Assembly (NCBI GenBank): GCA_945870575.1
Contig: CAMBSK010000005.1
Coordinates: forward strand, 43,254 to 107,253
Source of the DNA: Bordetella parapertussis
GTDB taxonomy: Bacteria > Pseudomonadota > Gammaproteobacteria > Burkholderiales > Burkholderiaceae_C
Length of the DNA: 64,000 bases
Reading direction: 5' to 3'
Translations under genes and position numbers: made by a program
The notes under the pieces: model-generated
The model's database searches: none
Told to the model about the DNA's origin: nothing
Seen by the model: the letters and a program-made list of their open reading frames with translations, nothing else
Part shown: positions 29,508 through 39,306 of the stretch, in pieces
Layout: each line of letters starts with the position of its first letter
How positions within the stretch are numbered: the first letter of the stretch is position 1

Positions 29508-30264
29508 AAGTACCGCGCAGCGTGTGTTGGACGAACCGGGTTTCGTTCTTCACCATTACGACTGGAGCGAGTCCAGTTTGATTCTGGAAGTATTCACCCG
29601 CCTTCTGGGGCGGGTTGCACTGGTGGCCAAAGGTGCCAAACGTCCCACCTCGCAACTGCGCGCCGTGTTGTTGCCCCTGCAACCCATACTGGTTTGCTTC
29701 GGCGGCGAAGGCGAAATCCGCACCTTGAAATCGGCCGAATGGGCAGGCGGCCATGTCATGCCCACCGGTGACGCATTGCTCTCGGGTTATTACTTGAATG
29801 AACTGATGCTCAGGCTGCTGGCGCGTGACGATCCACATGCCGGCTTGTTTGATATTTACCGCCAGACCGTCAAGGTACTCTCCAGCGGTCTTGACAACAC
29901 CACCGCACCTTTGCTGCGGGCGTTTGAGTTGCTGCTTTTGCAGGACATCGGTTTTTTGCCGGATTTGACACAGCAAACCCTGACCTTGCAGCCCTTGCAG
30001 CTTGAGAAAAACTACGTCCTATTGGCCGAAGCAGGTTTGCGAGCGAGTCAACAAGCGCCCTGTCTGAGCGGCGCACAGTGGCTGCAATTGCATACCGCGC
30101 TGCAAACTACCGACGCCTTGACTGCGCTGTTGCGGGTCTGCGCCGAATGGCCTGGCGAAGACCGCGCCGCATTACAAACCCAGTTGCGCAATCTGTTGCA
30201 TTACCATTGCGGCGTTAACAGCTTGCGCACCCGCCAAGTGATGATGGAATTGCAATCCCTATGA
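29470..30264 (+). CDS. recO: DNA repair protein RecO
   Basis: About 264 aa. RecO loads RecA with RecF and RecR at gaps. [20 protein letters not shown] starts the OB fold, then [19 protein letters not shown], and a helical C-terminal half. The start is uncertain: ATG 29470 lies inside era, and TTG at 29494 ([14 protein letters not shown]) gives the more usual length. ATGA overlap with pdxJ. Confidence 0.93.
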   Translation: MTKRGCAALATNRSTAQRVLDEPGFVLHHYDWSESSLILEVFTRLLGRVALVAKGAKRPTSQLRAVLLPLQPILVCFGGEGEIRTLKSAEWAGGHVMPTGDALLSGYYLNELMLRLLARDDPHAGLFDIYRQTVKVLSSGLDNTTAPLLRAFELLLLQDIGFLPDLTQQTLTLQPLQLEKNYVLLAEAGLRASQQAPCLSGAQWLQLHTALQTTDALTALLRVCAEWPGEDRAALQTQLRNLLHYHCGVNSLRTRQVMMELQSL

Positions 30265-30995
30265 GCACACATCTTTCTGTCAATCTGAACAAAGTTGCGC
30301 TGTTGCGTAACACCCGCTTGCTGGGCATTCCCAGCGTCACCCGCGCGGCCACGCTGTGTTTGCAAGCCGGTGCCCACGGCATCACCGTGCATCCGCGCCC
30401 GGACCAGCGGCATATTCGGCCCGGCGATGTGCACGATCTGGCCGCGCTGCTCAAGGACTGGCCGGACCGCGAATACAACATCGAAGGCAATCCGTTTCAC
30501 AACCTGATGGACTTGGTGCGCCTGGTGCGTCCGCAGCAAGTGACGTTTGTGCCTGACGGTGAAAATCAGTTCACCTCTGACCACGGTTGGCGCTTTCCCG
30601 AAGACGCCGCCACATTGAAAGACCTGATCGCGCAAGCCAAAGACCTGGGCGCTCGTGTCAGCCTGTTCATGGATGCGGATGCGCGCGCCATGGGAGCGGC
30701 AGCCGAAGTCGGCGCTGATCGGGTGGAGTTGTACACCGAGCCTTATGCGCAAGCGCACGGCACAAGCATGCACGCCAGTGTGCTGCAAATGTTCAGCGCT
30801 GCTGCCAGCGCAGCGCAGCACGCCGGGCTTGAAGTCAACGCGGGTCACGATTTGAATTTGTTGAACTTGCGTGATTTCATACAAGGCGTATCCGATGTCA
30901 AAGAAGTGTCTATTGGACATGCACTCATGGGAGACGCTTTGGAAATGGGTTACAGCGTCACCGTGCAAGCGTATTTGGATTGTTTGAAACCGTGA
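30261..30995 (+). CDS. pdxJ: Pyridoxine 5'-phosphate synthase
   Basis: A 244-aa TIM-barrel enzyme that joins 1-deoxyxylulose 5-phosphate and 3-amino-1-hydroxyacetone phosphate. [51 protein letters not shown], and [13 protein letters not shown] are signatures. It sits between recO and acpS with overlaps on both sides. Confidence 0.97.
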   Translation: MSTHLSVNLNKVALLRNTRLLGIPSVTRAATLCLQAGAHGITVHPRPDQRHIRPGDVHDLAALLKDWPDREYNIEGNPFHNLMDLVRLVRPQQVTFVPDGENQFTSDHGWRFPEDAATLKDLIAQAKDLGARVSLFMDADARAMGAAAEVGADRVELYTEPYAQAHGTSMHASVLQMFSAAASAAQHAGLEVNAGHDLNLLNLRDFIQGVSDVKEVSIGHALMGDALEMGYSVTVQAYLDCLKP

Positions 30996-31396
30996 GTCGT
31001 ATTTACGGCATAGGCACTGATATTTGCGACATACGACGCATTCGCGCTACCTGGGAGCGCCATGGCGAACGCTTTGCGTTAAAGATACTCAGCGAAGCAG
31101 AAATGCAAACCTTTCGTGCCCGAAGCGCGCGCTGGCCGGACCGCGGCGTGCGTTATTTGGCAACACGTTTTTCTGTGAAGGAAGCTTTCAGCAAAGCCAT
31201 AGGTTTAGGCATGCGCATGCCCATGACATGGCGGCATTGCGAAGTCGGACGCAAACCTGGCGGTCAACCGACCATCGTGTTGCACGCCGCATTGAAAGAC
31301 TGGTGCGACAAAAAGCAGTTGAGCGCCCATGTGTCGCTCAGCGATGAAAGCGATTACGCCACCAGTTATGTGATTGTTGAACAAGCTGAACTATGA
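30992..31396 (+). CDS. acpS: Holo-ACP synthase
   Basis: A 134-aa enzyme that moves phosphopantetheine from CoA to Ser37 of Acp[14 protein letters not shown] (metal Asp) and [15 protein letters not shown] (metal Glu) are the family motifs. The GTG at 30992 overlaps the pdxJ stop as GTGA and is preferred to an upstream TTG (30980). It is coupled to nagZ by ATGA. Confidence 0.95.
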   Translation: MSRIYGIGTDICDIRRIRATWERHGERFALKILSEAEMQTFRARSARWPDRGVRYLATRFSVKEAFSKAIGLGMRMPMTWRHCEVGRKPGGQPTIVLHAALKDWCDKKQLSAHVSLSDESDYATSYVIVEQAEL

Positions 31397-32496
31397 GCGC
31401 TACATACCAACACGCACCTCTGATTTTGGATATTGCGGGAACCGCATTGACTGACATCGACCGCCGTCGTCTGGCGCATCCGCTGACTGGCGGCATGATT
31501 TTGTTTGCTCGCAACTGGGTCGACCGCGCGCAACTGAGCGCACTGTGCGCCGACATCAAATCGGTGCGCGGTGATTTATTGATACTGGTCGACCACGAAG
31601 GCGGACGTGTGCAACGTTTTCGCACCGACGGCTTCACGCATTTGCCGACCATGCGCGCTTTGGGTGAACTTTGGACGCAAGATGATGCAGGGCTGCCCGG
31701 CAGCGGCGCTATGCACGCGACCAATGTGGCCACCGCCTGCGGCTATGTGCTGGCGTCTGAATTGCGCGCCTGCGGCGTAGACATGAGCTTCACCCCGGTG
31801 CTGGACCTGGATTTCGGCAGCAGCAGCGTGATTGGCGACCGGGCCTTCGCGCGCGACCCGCGCATGGTCAGCCTGTTGGCTAAAAGCCTGATGCAGGGTT
31901 TGCTACAAGCCGGGATGGCCAATTGCGGCAAGCATTTTCCCGGGCATGGTTTTGTCAAAGCCGACTCGCACACCGAGATACCCGTGGATAAACGCAGCCT
32001 GAAAAACATACTCAGCGATGACGCGCTGCCTTACGGTTGGCTCAACAGCAGTTTGAACAGCGTCATGCCTGCACACGTGATTTACCCTAAAGTTGACAGC
32101 CGCCCGGCAGGGTTCTCCAAACGCTGGCTGCAAGACATCTTGCGCCAGCAACTCGGTTTTCAGGGCGCGGTGTTCAGCGATGATTTGTCCATGACCGGTG
32201 CACGCTTGATCGACGGCGAGCAAGTCAGTTACACGCAGGCGGCGGTGACGGCGTTGAACGCAGGCTGTGATCTGGTGCTGTTGTGCAACCAAAGTACACC
32301 TGACAGCCAGGCTGGTGGCCAGGCGGTGGATCAGTTGTTGCAGGGTTTGCAGCAGGCTGAACTAGCAAAAGAATGGCAGTTATCAGCCGCCAGCGAAGCG
32401 CGCCGCCGGGCTTTACTGCCCGCCGTACCGGCAGCGGATTGGGACAGTTTGATGCGCCAGGGCGCGTATTTACAGGCTTTGGCCTTGTTGCCTTGA
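31393..32496 (+). CDS. nagZ: Beta-N-acetylhexosaminidase (NagZ)
   Basis: A 367-aa GH3 enzyme that removes GlcNAc from recycled muropeptides in the cytoplasm. [30 protein letters not shown] (catalytic Asp/His loop) and [10 protein letters not shown] (nucleophile Asp) are visible. It is the last gene of the lepA operon. Confidence 0.95.
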   Translation: MSATYQHAPLILDIAGTALTDIDRRRLAHPLTGGMILFARNWVDRAQLSALCADIKSVRGDLLILVDHEGGRVQRFRTDGFTHLPTMRALGELWTQDDAGLPGSGAMHATNVATACGYVLASELRACGVDMSFTPVLDLDFGSSSVIGDRAFARDPRMVSLLAKSLMQGLLQAGMANCGKHFPGHGFVKADSHTEIPVDKRSLKNILSDDALPYGWLNSSLNSVMPAHVIYPKVDSRPAGFSKRWLQDILRQQLGFQGAVFSDDLSMTGARLIDGEQVSYTQAAVTALNAGCDLVLLCNQSTPDSQAGGQAVDQLLQGLQQAELAKEWQLSAASEARRRALLPAVPAADWDSLMRQGAYLQALALLP

Positions 32497-32590
32497 GTCA
32501 GGCTGCCATCGGCAGAAGCCGGGCCTCATAAACGGTTAAAATAGCCGATTGTCCTGTTCAACAGGGCCGTCGACTAGTAAAAGGAATCCC

Positions 32591-32845
32591 ATGGCAACAA
32601 AATCTGGCAAAACCTCTGTTGACGAGAGTGGTCTTCGTTTTACCAGCCGTGAAAACGGTTCGCCGTTTGCCGGCATGGGCAAAATGGGTGAAACCATGTC
32701 GTGCATCAAGTGCGGCATGCACAAACCCCGTCGCCAAGGCAGCCAACAGCGTTTCGCAGGCAGTCTGGCATTTTTCTGCCATGACTGTAAACCGCCGAAA
32801 CCGGCTGCACCTGCTGCTCCGGCAGCTGACACCAAAGCCGCGTAA
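32591..32845 (+). CDS. Small zinc-ribbon protein, 84 aa
   Basis: Two CxxC knuckles, C38/C41 (CIKC) and C63/C66 (CHDC), are 21 residues apart and should bind one zinc. The N-terminus is polar, with a Gly/Met-rich GMGKMGE stretch, and the tail is Pro/Ala-rich. AAGGAA precedes the ATG. A -10-like TTAAAATAG lies at about 32537. I do not recognise a named family; similar short proteins occur in Burkholderiales. It stands alone between nagZ and lysS. Confidence 0.75.
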   Translation: MATKSGKTSVDESGLRFTSRENGSPFAGMGKMGETMSCIKCGMHKPRRQGSQQRFAGSLAFFCHDCKPPKPAAPAAPAADTKAA

Positions 32846-32868
32846 AACCTCTCATCTTCATCCCACAG

Positions 32869-32910
32869 CACCTGCTGCACCGCTTAGGCGGTCGGCAGGT
32901 GTTTGTGTTT
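32869..32910 (+). terminator. Terminator after the zinc-ribbon gene
   Basis: CACCTGC (32869-32875) pairs with GCAGGTG (32895-32901), with an inner ACCGC/GCGGT stem, followed by TTTGTGTTTGTG. It lies between convergent genes (lysS ends at 32935). Confidence 0.65.
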
Positions 32911-32934
32911 GTGAGTGATCAATGTGAGTGGTTT

Positions 32935-34473
32935 TTAAGGGTGAGAAGATTCCCGGCGCAGCGCAGGAAACAAAATCACATCCCGGATGCTGGGGCTGTC
33001 GGTCAGCAACATCATCAATCGGTCTATGCCAATGCCGCAACCACCTGCCGGTGGCATGCCGTATTCCAGCGCGCGCACAAAGTCGTGGTCGAAATACATG
33101 GCTTCCACATCGCCGCCCTCTTTGGCATCGACTTGCGACTGAAAACGCGCCGCCTGGTCTTCGGCATCATTCAGCTCTGAGAAACCGTTACCGAATTCGC
33201 GCCCAGTGATGTAAAGCTCAAACCGCTCAGTGACATCGGGGCGGGCATCGTTGGCGCGCGCCAGCGGGGAAATTTCCACCGGGTGTTCGCAAATGAATGT
33301 CGGTTGCCAGAGTTTGTCTTCCACGGTTTCTTCGAAATACATGACCTGCAAACCCGCCAGACTGCGTTTGGAGAGTTGGTGTTTGTCTTCGGACAAGCCT
33401 GCTTTTTTCAATGCATTCACCAACCAAGCGGTGTTGTCCACGTTGTCGCCTGCATCGGTGTATTTCAAAATGGCTTCGCGAATCGTCAAGCGCGCAAATG
33501 GTTGCGACAAATCCACCGGTTTGCCGTCATAGGTCAGCAACTGGCTGCCCACTGCTTTTTGCGCCGCGTCGCGAATCAGCGATTCGGTGAAACCCATCAA
33601 GTCCTGGTAATTCCAATAGGCCGCGTAAAACTCCATCATGGTGAATTCGGGGTTGTGCCGCACCGAGATGCCTTCGTTGCGGAAATTGCGGTTGATCTCG
33701 AACACCCGCTCAAAACCGCCGACCAACAAGCGCTTCAAATACAACTCGGGCGCGATGCGCAAAAACATTTGCTGGTCCAAGGCGTTGTGGTGCGTCTCGA
33801 AGGGACGCGCGTTCGCGCCGCCTGGAATCGGGTGCAGCATGGGCGTTTCCACTTCCAGAAAATCGTGTTGCACCATGAAGTCCCGGATGCTGCTGACGGC
33901 TTTGCTGCGCGCCTTGAAACGCTGGCGCGCGGTCTCGTCGGTGATCAGGTCGATGTAGCGCTGGCGGTATTTGATTTCCTGGTCATGCACACCATGGAAT
34001 TTGTCGGGCAAGGGGCGTAGACTTTTGGTCAGCAAGCGCAGTTCGGTGACATGTACCGACAACTCGCCAGTTTTGGTTTTGAACACATGACCGACCGCTC
34101 CGACAAAGTCGCCCAAGTCCCAGTGTTTGAATTCTTCATAAAGCTCTGTACCGATTTCTTCGCCTTTGACATACACCTGCATGCGGCCCGTGCCGTCTTG
34201 CAAAGTGGCGAAACTGGCTTTGCCCATGACGCGTTTCAAGACCATGCGACCGGCGATGCGTACCGCGTTTTTTTCTTCAGCCAAAGCCTCGGCGGTTTTG
34301 GCACCATGAGCGGTGTGCAAGGCGTCAGCGTGGTGTGCGGGTTTGAAATCGTTGGGAAAGGCCACTGCGCCGCCTGCGGCCTGGCGCTGGCGCAAGGCTT
34401 GCAACTTGGTGCGGCGCTCGGCGATGAGTTGGTTTTCGTCTTGGGGTGCGGGGGAGGTTGTGTTTTCAGGCAT
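32935..34473 (-). CDS. lysS: Lysyl-tRNA synthetase, class II
   Basis: A 512-aa enzyme with an OB-fold anticodon domain (about 70-180) and the class II core: motif 1 [17 protein letters not shown], motif 2 [14 protein letters not shown], motif 3 [13 protein letters not shown]. Length matches. It is the housekeeping copy by sequence. Confidence 0.97.
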   Translation of the reverse strand: MPENTTSPAPQDENQLIAERRTKLQALRQRQAAGGAVAFPNDFKPAHHADALHTAHGAKTAEALAEEKNAVRIAGRMVLKRVMGKASFATLQDGTGRMQVYVKGEEIGTELYEEFKHWDLGDFVGAVGHVFKTKTGELSVHVTELRLLTKSLRPLPDKFHGVHDQEIKYRQRYIDLITDETARQRFKARSKAVSSIRDFMVQHDFLEVETPMLHPIPGGANARPFETHHNALDQQMFLRIAPELYLKRLLVGGFERVFEINRNFRNEGISVRHNPEFTMMEFYAAYWNYQDLMGFTESLIRDAAQKAVGSQLLTYDGKPVDLSQPFARLTIREAILKYTDAGDNVDNTAWLVNALKKAGLSEDKHQLSKRSLAGLQVMYFEETVEDKLWQPTFICEHPVEISPLARANDARPDVTERFELYITGREFGNGFSELNDAEDQAARFQSQVDAKEGGDVEAMYFDHDFVRALEYGMPPAGGCGIGIDRLMMLLTDSPSIRDVILFPALRRESSHP

Positions 34474-34532
34474 CAGAAGATTCTAAGAGTTCGCCGACAA
34501 TGGCTTTTTCAAACGATTTCATTGAGCTAAAC

Positions 34533-34781
34533 ATGAGCGACAAGCCAACACGCCCCGAACTGCCCGATCACTTGTCCATAGACCCGCGCAGCCCGCATTA
34601 CCTTGAAGCCGTTTTTCACCATGACATAGGTATTCGCTTTAACGACAAAGAACGCAACGATGTCGAGGAATATTGCATCAGCGAGGGCTGGATCAAAATA
34701 CCAGCCGGTAAAACCTTGGACCGCAAAGGCAAGCCTTTGTTGTTAAAGCTGAAAGGCCGGGTTGAGGTGTTTTACAGGTAA
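34533..34781 (+). CDS. DUF3297 family protein
   Basis: An 82-aa protein. LPDHLSIDPRSPHY, IGIRFNDKERNDVEEYCISE and KTLDRKGKPLLLKLKGRVEV are the DUF3297 pattern. The function is unknown. It is divergent from lysS, and its ATG at 34533 lies 60 bp from the lysS start, so the two share a short control region. Confidence 0.9.
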   Translation: MSDKPTRPELPDHLSIDPRSPHYLEAVFHHDIGIRFNDKERNDVEEYCISEGWIKIPAGKTLDRKGKPLLLKLKGRVEVFYR

Positions 34782-34788
34782 GTTCAGT

Positions 34789-35661
34789 TCAGCTGACTGA
34801 ATCTGCCGACTGGCGTGTCAGCATGGCCAAGGTATTGGCAATGGTTTTACGCAGGTCTCGGCGGTCACAGATCAAATCGATCGCGCCTTTGTCCATCAAA
34901 AATTCAGACCGTTGAAAGCCTTCCGGCAAGGTCACGCGCACGGTGCTTTCAATGACGCGTGGACCAGCAAAACCAATCAGAGCTTTGGGCTCGGCGATGA
35001 CCACATCCCCAATGAATGCAAAACCGGCTGACACGCCGCCCATGGTTGGGTCGGTCAGCACACTGATGTAAGGCAAGCCTTTTTGCGCCAAGCGGGTCAG
35101 CGATGCATTGGTTTTGGCCATTTGCATCAAGGACAACAAGCCTTCTTGCATGCGCGCGCCGCCGGTGGCGGTAAAGCATACAAACGGCACTTTTTGTTCG
35201 ATGGCGGTATGCACGCCGCGCACAAAGCGCTCGCCAACCACTGAGCCCATAGAGCCGCCCATGAAGTCAAACTCAAAGCAGGCCACTACAAGGTTGATGC
35301 TGTGCACCGAACCGCCCATGACCACCAAGGCATCGGTTTCACCCGTGTTTTCCAGCGCTTCTTTCAGGCGTTCCGGGTATTTGCGGCTGTCTTTGAATTT
35401 GAGCGGATCCATAGGCAGCACTTCCTGACCTATTTCATAGCGACCTTCAGGGTCTAGAAAAGCGTTAAGTCTGGCGCGCGCACCTATGCGGTGGTGGTGG
35501 CTGCATTTAGGGCAAACATTCTGGTTTTCTTCCAGGTCGTTCTTGTACAAAACAGTTTCGCAACTCGGGCATTTCACCCACAGTCCTTCGGGCACGCTGC
35601 GCCGGTCCGCCGGGTCGGTATGCTGAATTTTGGAAGGAAGCAGTTTTTCAAGCCAACTCAT
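34789..35661 (-). CDS. accD: Acetyl-CoA carboxylase carboxyltransferase beta subunit
   Basis: A 290-aa subunit that with AccA moves CO2 from biotin to acetyl-CoA. The N-terminal zinc finger is C31-C34 and C50-C53. [20 protein letters not shown] and [14 protein letters not shown] are carboxyltransferase motifs. It lies downstream of trpA, as in most Burkholderiales, but folC does not follow. Confidence 0.97.
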   Translation of the reverse strand: MSWLEKLLPSKIQHTDPADRRSVPEGLWVKCPSCETVLYKNDLEENQNVCPKCSHHHRIGARARLNAFLDPEGRYEIGQEVLPMDPLKFKDSRKYPERLKEALENTGETDALVVMGGSVHSINLVVACFEFDFMGGSMGSVVGERFVRGVHTAIEQKVPFVCFTATGGARMQEGLLSLMQMAKTNASLTRLAQKGLPYISVLTDPTMGGVSAGFAFIGDVVIAEPKALIGFAGPRVIESTVRVTLPEGFQRSEFLMDKGAIDLICDRRDLRKTIANTLAMLTRQSADSVS

Positions 35662-35683
35662 GTTGCAACTCCAGAAAAAGTCA

Positions 35684-36493
35684 TTATGCGTCCATTGCCT
35701 GGCGGATGCCGTGCATAAACAGTCGCGCCTCTTCAGCGGCTTTGCCTGCGGGCGCGGCTTCAATCAGTTGCAGCAGTTTGCTGCCGATCACCACCGCGTC
35801 TGCGACTTTGCCTATGGTTTGCGCGGTGGCTGCATCGCGTATGCCAAAACCCACGCCCACCGGAATATGCACGTGTTTGCGTATGCGCGGCAACATGGCT
35901 TCGACTTCATCCGTGTCCAACGCACCGGAACCGGTCACGCCTTTGAGTGACACGTAATACACATAACCGCTGGCGACTTCAGCCACTTGTTGCATGCGTT
36001 TGTCGGTACTGGTGGGGGCCAATAGAAAAATCAAGTCCATCTGGTGCGCACGCAGTGCAGCGGCGAAATCCACGCATTCTTCTGGCGGGTAATCCACGAC
36101 CAACACGCCGTCTACACCAGCAGCGGCTGAATCTTTCACAAAGCTGTCGACCCCGTGCTTGTGGTTGTAGTTTTCCACCGGGTTGGCATAACCCATCAAC
36201 ACGATGGGTGTGACGGTGTCCGAGGCCCGGAACTCGCGCACCATGGTCAGCACTTCGCCCATGCCAACGCCGTGGCGCAACGCGGCTTCACCGGCTTTTT
36301 GAATCACCGGACCGTCGGCCATCGGGTCGCTGAACGGCACACCGAGTTCAATGATGTCAGCGCCGCCTTGCACCAGCGCATGCATCAATGACAAAGTGTG
36401 TGACGGGTCAGGAAAACCGGCCATCAAATAAGGAATCAAGGCTTTGTGACCCTGGTTTTTCAGCGTATTCATGGTGGTGGTGATGCGGCTCAT
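35684..36493 (-). CDS. trpA: Tryptophan synthase alpha subunit
   Basis: A 269-aa TIM barrel that cleaves indole-glycerol phosphate. The catalytic Glu and Asp are in [19 protein letters not shown] and [13 protein letters not shown]; the phosphate loop is [14 protein letters not shown] 36493 overlaps the trpB stop by ATGA. Confidence 0.97.
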   Translation of the reverse strand: MSRITTTMNTLKNQGHKALIPYLMAGFPDPSHTLSLMHALVQGGADIIELGVPFSDPMADGPVIQKAGEAALRHGVGMGEVLTMVREFRASDTVTPIVLMGYANPVENYNHKHGVDSFVKDSAAAGVDGVLVVDYPPEECVDFAAALRAHQMDLIFLLAPTSTDKRMQQVAEVASGYVYYVSLKGVTGSGALDTDEVEAMLPRIRKHVHIPVGVGFGIRDAATAQTIGKVADAVVIGSKLLQLIEAAPAGKAAEEARLFMHGIRQAMDA

Positions 36494-37773
36494 TGTTTGG
36501 CTCCGTTCAATGCAGCCAGCGAAATGGCTTGCTCGCCTTTGACCGATTGGCCTTGGCAGCTCGGGCGGCAAAAGAAATCGGCATTCGATAAATCGGCGAC
36601 CGTGCCAATGTCTTTGTCACCGCGGCCGGACAGGTTCACCAAAATAGATTGTTGCGGTGTCATGGTCTTGGCGAGTTTCATCGCGTGAGCGATCGCGTGG
36701 CTGGATTCCAGCGCCGGAATAATGCCTTCGGTGCGACACAAATAATGAAACGCAGTTATCGCTTCTTGGTCGGTGATGCCGACGTATTCCGCGCGGCCTA
36801 TGTCTTTCAAAAACGCATGCTCAGGACCGACGCCGGGATAGTCCAAGCCTGCGCTCACGCTGTGGGTTTCAGTGATTTGTCCGTTCGCGTCTTGCAACAC
36901 ATAAGTGCGGTTGCCGTGCAACACGCCGGGTACACCGCGTTGCAGCGAGGCCGAATGCTTGCCGGTTTCCATGCCTTCACCGGCGGCTTCGATACCGATC
37001 AGTCGGGTTTTTTCAAACGGGATGTAAGGGTAAAAAATGCCCATGGCGTTGGAGCCGCCGCCCACACAGGCCAGCACTGCGTCGGGTTGGTTGCCCAAGT
37101 GCATACCGGGCATTTGTTGAATACATTCTTCGCCGATCACGCTTTGGAAATCGCGCACCATCATCGGGTAGGGGTGTGGACCTGCCACTGTGCCGATGAT
37201 GTAGAAGGTGTCTTCCACGTTGGTAACCCAGTCGCGCAGTGCTTCATTCAATGCGTCTTTTAAGGTGCGGCTGCCGGATTCGACAGGCACCACGGTCGCG
37301 CCCAACAGTTTCATGCGGTAGACGTTGGGGCTTTGGCGTTTCACATCTTCACTGCCCATGTACACCACGCATTCCAAACCGTAGCGCGCGCAAATCGTGG
37401 CGGTGGCCACACCGTGTTGTCCCGCGCCGGTTTCGGCGATGACGCGCGGCTTGCCCATGCGCTTGGCCAGCATGGCTTGGCCGATGGTGTTGTTGATCTT
37501 GTGCGCGCCGGTGTGGTTCAGGTCTTCGCGTTTCAAGTAAATTTGTGCGCCACCCATCTCGCGGCTCATGCGGGCTGCGTGGTAAATGGGGGAGGGGCGG
37601 CCGACGAAATGCGCCAACTCGGACTTGAACTCGGCCACGAAAGCCGGCTCGTGTTGGTACTTGGCGTAGGCCTCTTTCAATTCTTCAATCGCATGCGTCA
37701 AGGTTTCGCTGACGAAACTGCCGCCGAATTGGCCAAAGTGACCGCTGGCATCGGGTTGCTGGTAGGTAGACAT
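36490..37773 (-). CDS. trpB: Tryptophan synthase beta subunit
   Basis: A 427-aa PLP enzyme that joins indole and serine. K92 in HTGAHKINN binds [11 protein letters not shown] binds the phosphate. The C-terminus carries a tail of about 20 residues beyond the usual end, with two Cys (FFCRPSCQG). Such a tail is seen in some Burkholderiales TrpB. The start [20 protein letters not shown] at 37773 fits the family. Confidence 0.97.
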   Translation of the reverse strand: MSTYQQPDASGHFGQFGGSFVSETLTHAIEELKEAYAKYQHEPAFVAEFKSELAHFVGRPSPIYHAARMSREMGGAQIYLKREDLNHTGAHKINNTIGQAMLAKRMGKPRVIAETGAGQHGVATATICARYGLECVVYMGSEDVKRQSPNVYRMKLLGATVVPVESGSRTLKDALNEALRDWVTNVEDTFYIIGTVAGPHPYPMMVRDFQSVIGEECIQQMPGMHLGNQPDAVLACVGGGSNAMGIFYPYIPFEKTRLIGIEAAGEGMETGKHSASLQRGVPGVLHGNRTYVLQDANGQITETHSVSAGLDYPGVGPEHAFLKDIGRAEYVGITDQEAITAFHYLCRTEGIIPALESSHAIAHAMKLAKTMTPQQSILVNLSGRGDKDIGTVADLSNADFFCRPSCQGQSVKGEQAISLAALNGAKQ

Positions 37774-37816
37774 GGTGTATCTCTTTGAACGTGCAGCAAG
37801 AGGGCTGCTAAAAAAG

Positions 37817-38491
37817 TCAAACGGCAAGCGTGGTGTTACGCACGGCCGCCACGAAGGCGCGTATTTTGTCGCTGTCTTTGATGCCCTTGGCGCTTTCTAC
37901 GCCAGAGCTCACGTCAACCGCCAACGACAAACCGCACTGGTACACGGCGCGAATGCCATCGGCCACGTTTGCAGGTGTGAGTCCACCAGACAAAACGAGG
38001 TGAGCATTGACGTTTGTTGGAAGCTGTGACCAATTGAATCTGTGACCGCTGCCGCCATAAGCATCGACAAAAGTGTCGAGCAACAACGCATCGGCTTGTG
38101 AGTAAAGGGATGCGTAGTTTACGAGGTCAAAGGGCGACCCGCCTTCAGGGGTTTCCTGTGGGATGCGGGCCACGCGCAGCCAGCGTCTGCCCAAGGCTTG
38201 GGCGGTTTTTGCGCAAAATTCGGGGGTTTCATCGCCGTGGAATTGCAACCAAGCGCCCGGCACCAGCGCGGCGGCATGCGCGATGTCCTCCAAGCTGGCA
38301 TTCACAAACAACAAAACCGGCGTGACAAAGGCGGGCAACAAGGCTGCCAGCGCTGCCGCGCGCTCGGGTGACACGTGGCGAGGAGATGGCGGGTACAGCA
38401 CAAAGCCGACGGCGTTCGCGCCTGCGGCCACTGCGGCTTGCACGTCCTGCTCGCGGGTGAGTCCGCAAATTTTGATGGGTATCTGGTTCAT
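37817..38491 (-). CDS. trpF: Phosphoribosylanthranilate isomerase
   Basis: A 224-aa TIM barrel. [15 protein letters not shown] (catalytic Cys), [25 protein letters not shown] and [12 protein letters not shown] are signatures, and the C-terminal [16 protein letters not shown] includes the phosphate site. ATG overlaps the truA stop (ATGA). Confidence 0.97.
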   Translation of the reverse strand: MNQIPIKICGLTREQDVQAAVAAGANAVGFVLYPPSPRHVSPERAAALAALLPAFVTPVLLFVNASLEDIAHAAALVPGAWLQFHGDETPEFCAKTAQALGRRWLRVARIPQETPEGGSPFDLVNYASLYSQADALLLDTFVDAYGGSGHRFNWSQLPTNVNAHLVLSGGLTPANVADGIRAVYQCGLSLAVDVSSGVESAKGIKDSDKIRAFVAAVRNTTLAV

Positions 38492-39306
38492 GGTGAATGG
38501 CCTGGCAGCCAATCATAAGACGGCGAGTCGGGCGGCAAACCCCACTTCGGGTCGTACACCGGACCGGCAAAGTACAAACCATCGGGCGCAAAGGTCGGCG
38601 CCGCCGCTTTGCGGTCGCGCGCGGCCAGCACTTCGCCCATCCACCCGGGCGGTTTGGCGCCTTGACCGATGGCGACAAAGCAACCCATCAGGTTGCGGAT
38701 CATGTGGTGCAAAAACGCATTGCCCGCAAAATCAAACCGCCAATACGCGCTGCCGCTTCTTTTCCCAATGCGTTGAATATGGATGCAGTGCAAGGTTTTC
38801 ACTGGGCTCAAAGCTTGGCAACTGGACGCGCGAAACGAGGTGAAATCGTGTTCGCCTAACAAGTGTTGCGCCGCTTCTTGCATGGGCTGCAGTTGCATGG
38901 GCCTGAACACCCAGCCGACGCGCCCGATCTCTAAGCTGGGGCGCACCGGGGATTCCAAACAAATATAGACATAGCGACGAGCAATAGCGCTGGCACGGCA
39001 ATGGAAATCGGGCGGCACGGCCTGCGCCCATTGCACCGCAATGTCAGCTGGTAAGTAGGTGTTGGTGCCGCGCACCCAGGAGGACATGTCGCGGTCCAGC
39101 GGCGTATCAAAGTGCACCACTTGCTGCAGGCCGTGAACGCCGCTGTCGGTGCGACCCGCGCATAAAGTGCTGACGGACTGACCGGTGAATGTGGCTAAGG
39201 CTTTTTCCAGATGGTCTTGGACTGTTTTGCCCGAGGCTTGGCTTTGCCAGCCCTCGTAACTCTGGCCTGCATAAGACAGGCCGAGTGCCACCCGCATGGC
39301 ACTCAA
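38488..39306 (-). CDS. truA: tRNA pseudouridine synthase A
   Basis: A 272-aa enzyme that modifies positions 38-40 of tRNAs. D54 in AGRTDSGVHG is the catalytic Asp; HHMIRNLMGCFVAIG is a family motif. The TTG at 39306 overlaps the fimV stop (TTGA); ATG at 39297 is an alternative start. Confidence 0.96.
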   Translation of the reverse strand: MSAMRVALGLSYAGQSYEGWQSQASGKTVQDHLEKALATFTGQSVSTLCAGRTDSGVHGLQQVVHFDTPLDRDMSSWVRGTNTYLPADIAVQWAQAVPPDFHCRASAIARRYVYICLESPVRPSLEIGRVGWVFRPMQLQPMQEAAQHLLGEHDFTSFRASSCQALSPVKTLHCIHIQRIGKRSGSAYWRFDFAGNAFLHHMIRNLMGCFVAIGQGAKPPGWMGEVLAARDRKAAAPTFAPDGLYFAGPVYDPKWGLPPDSPSYDWLPGHSP

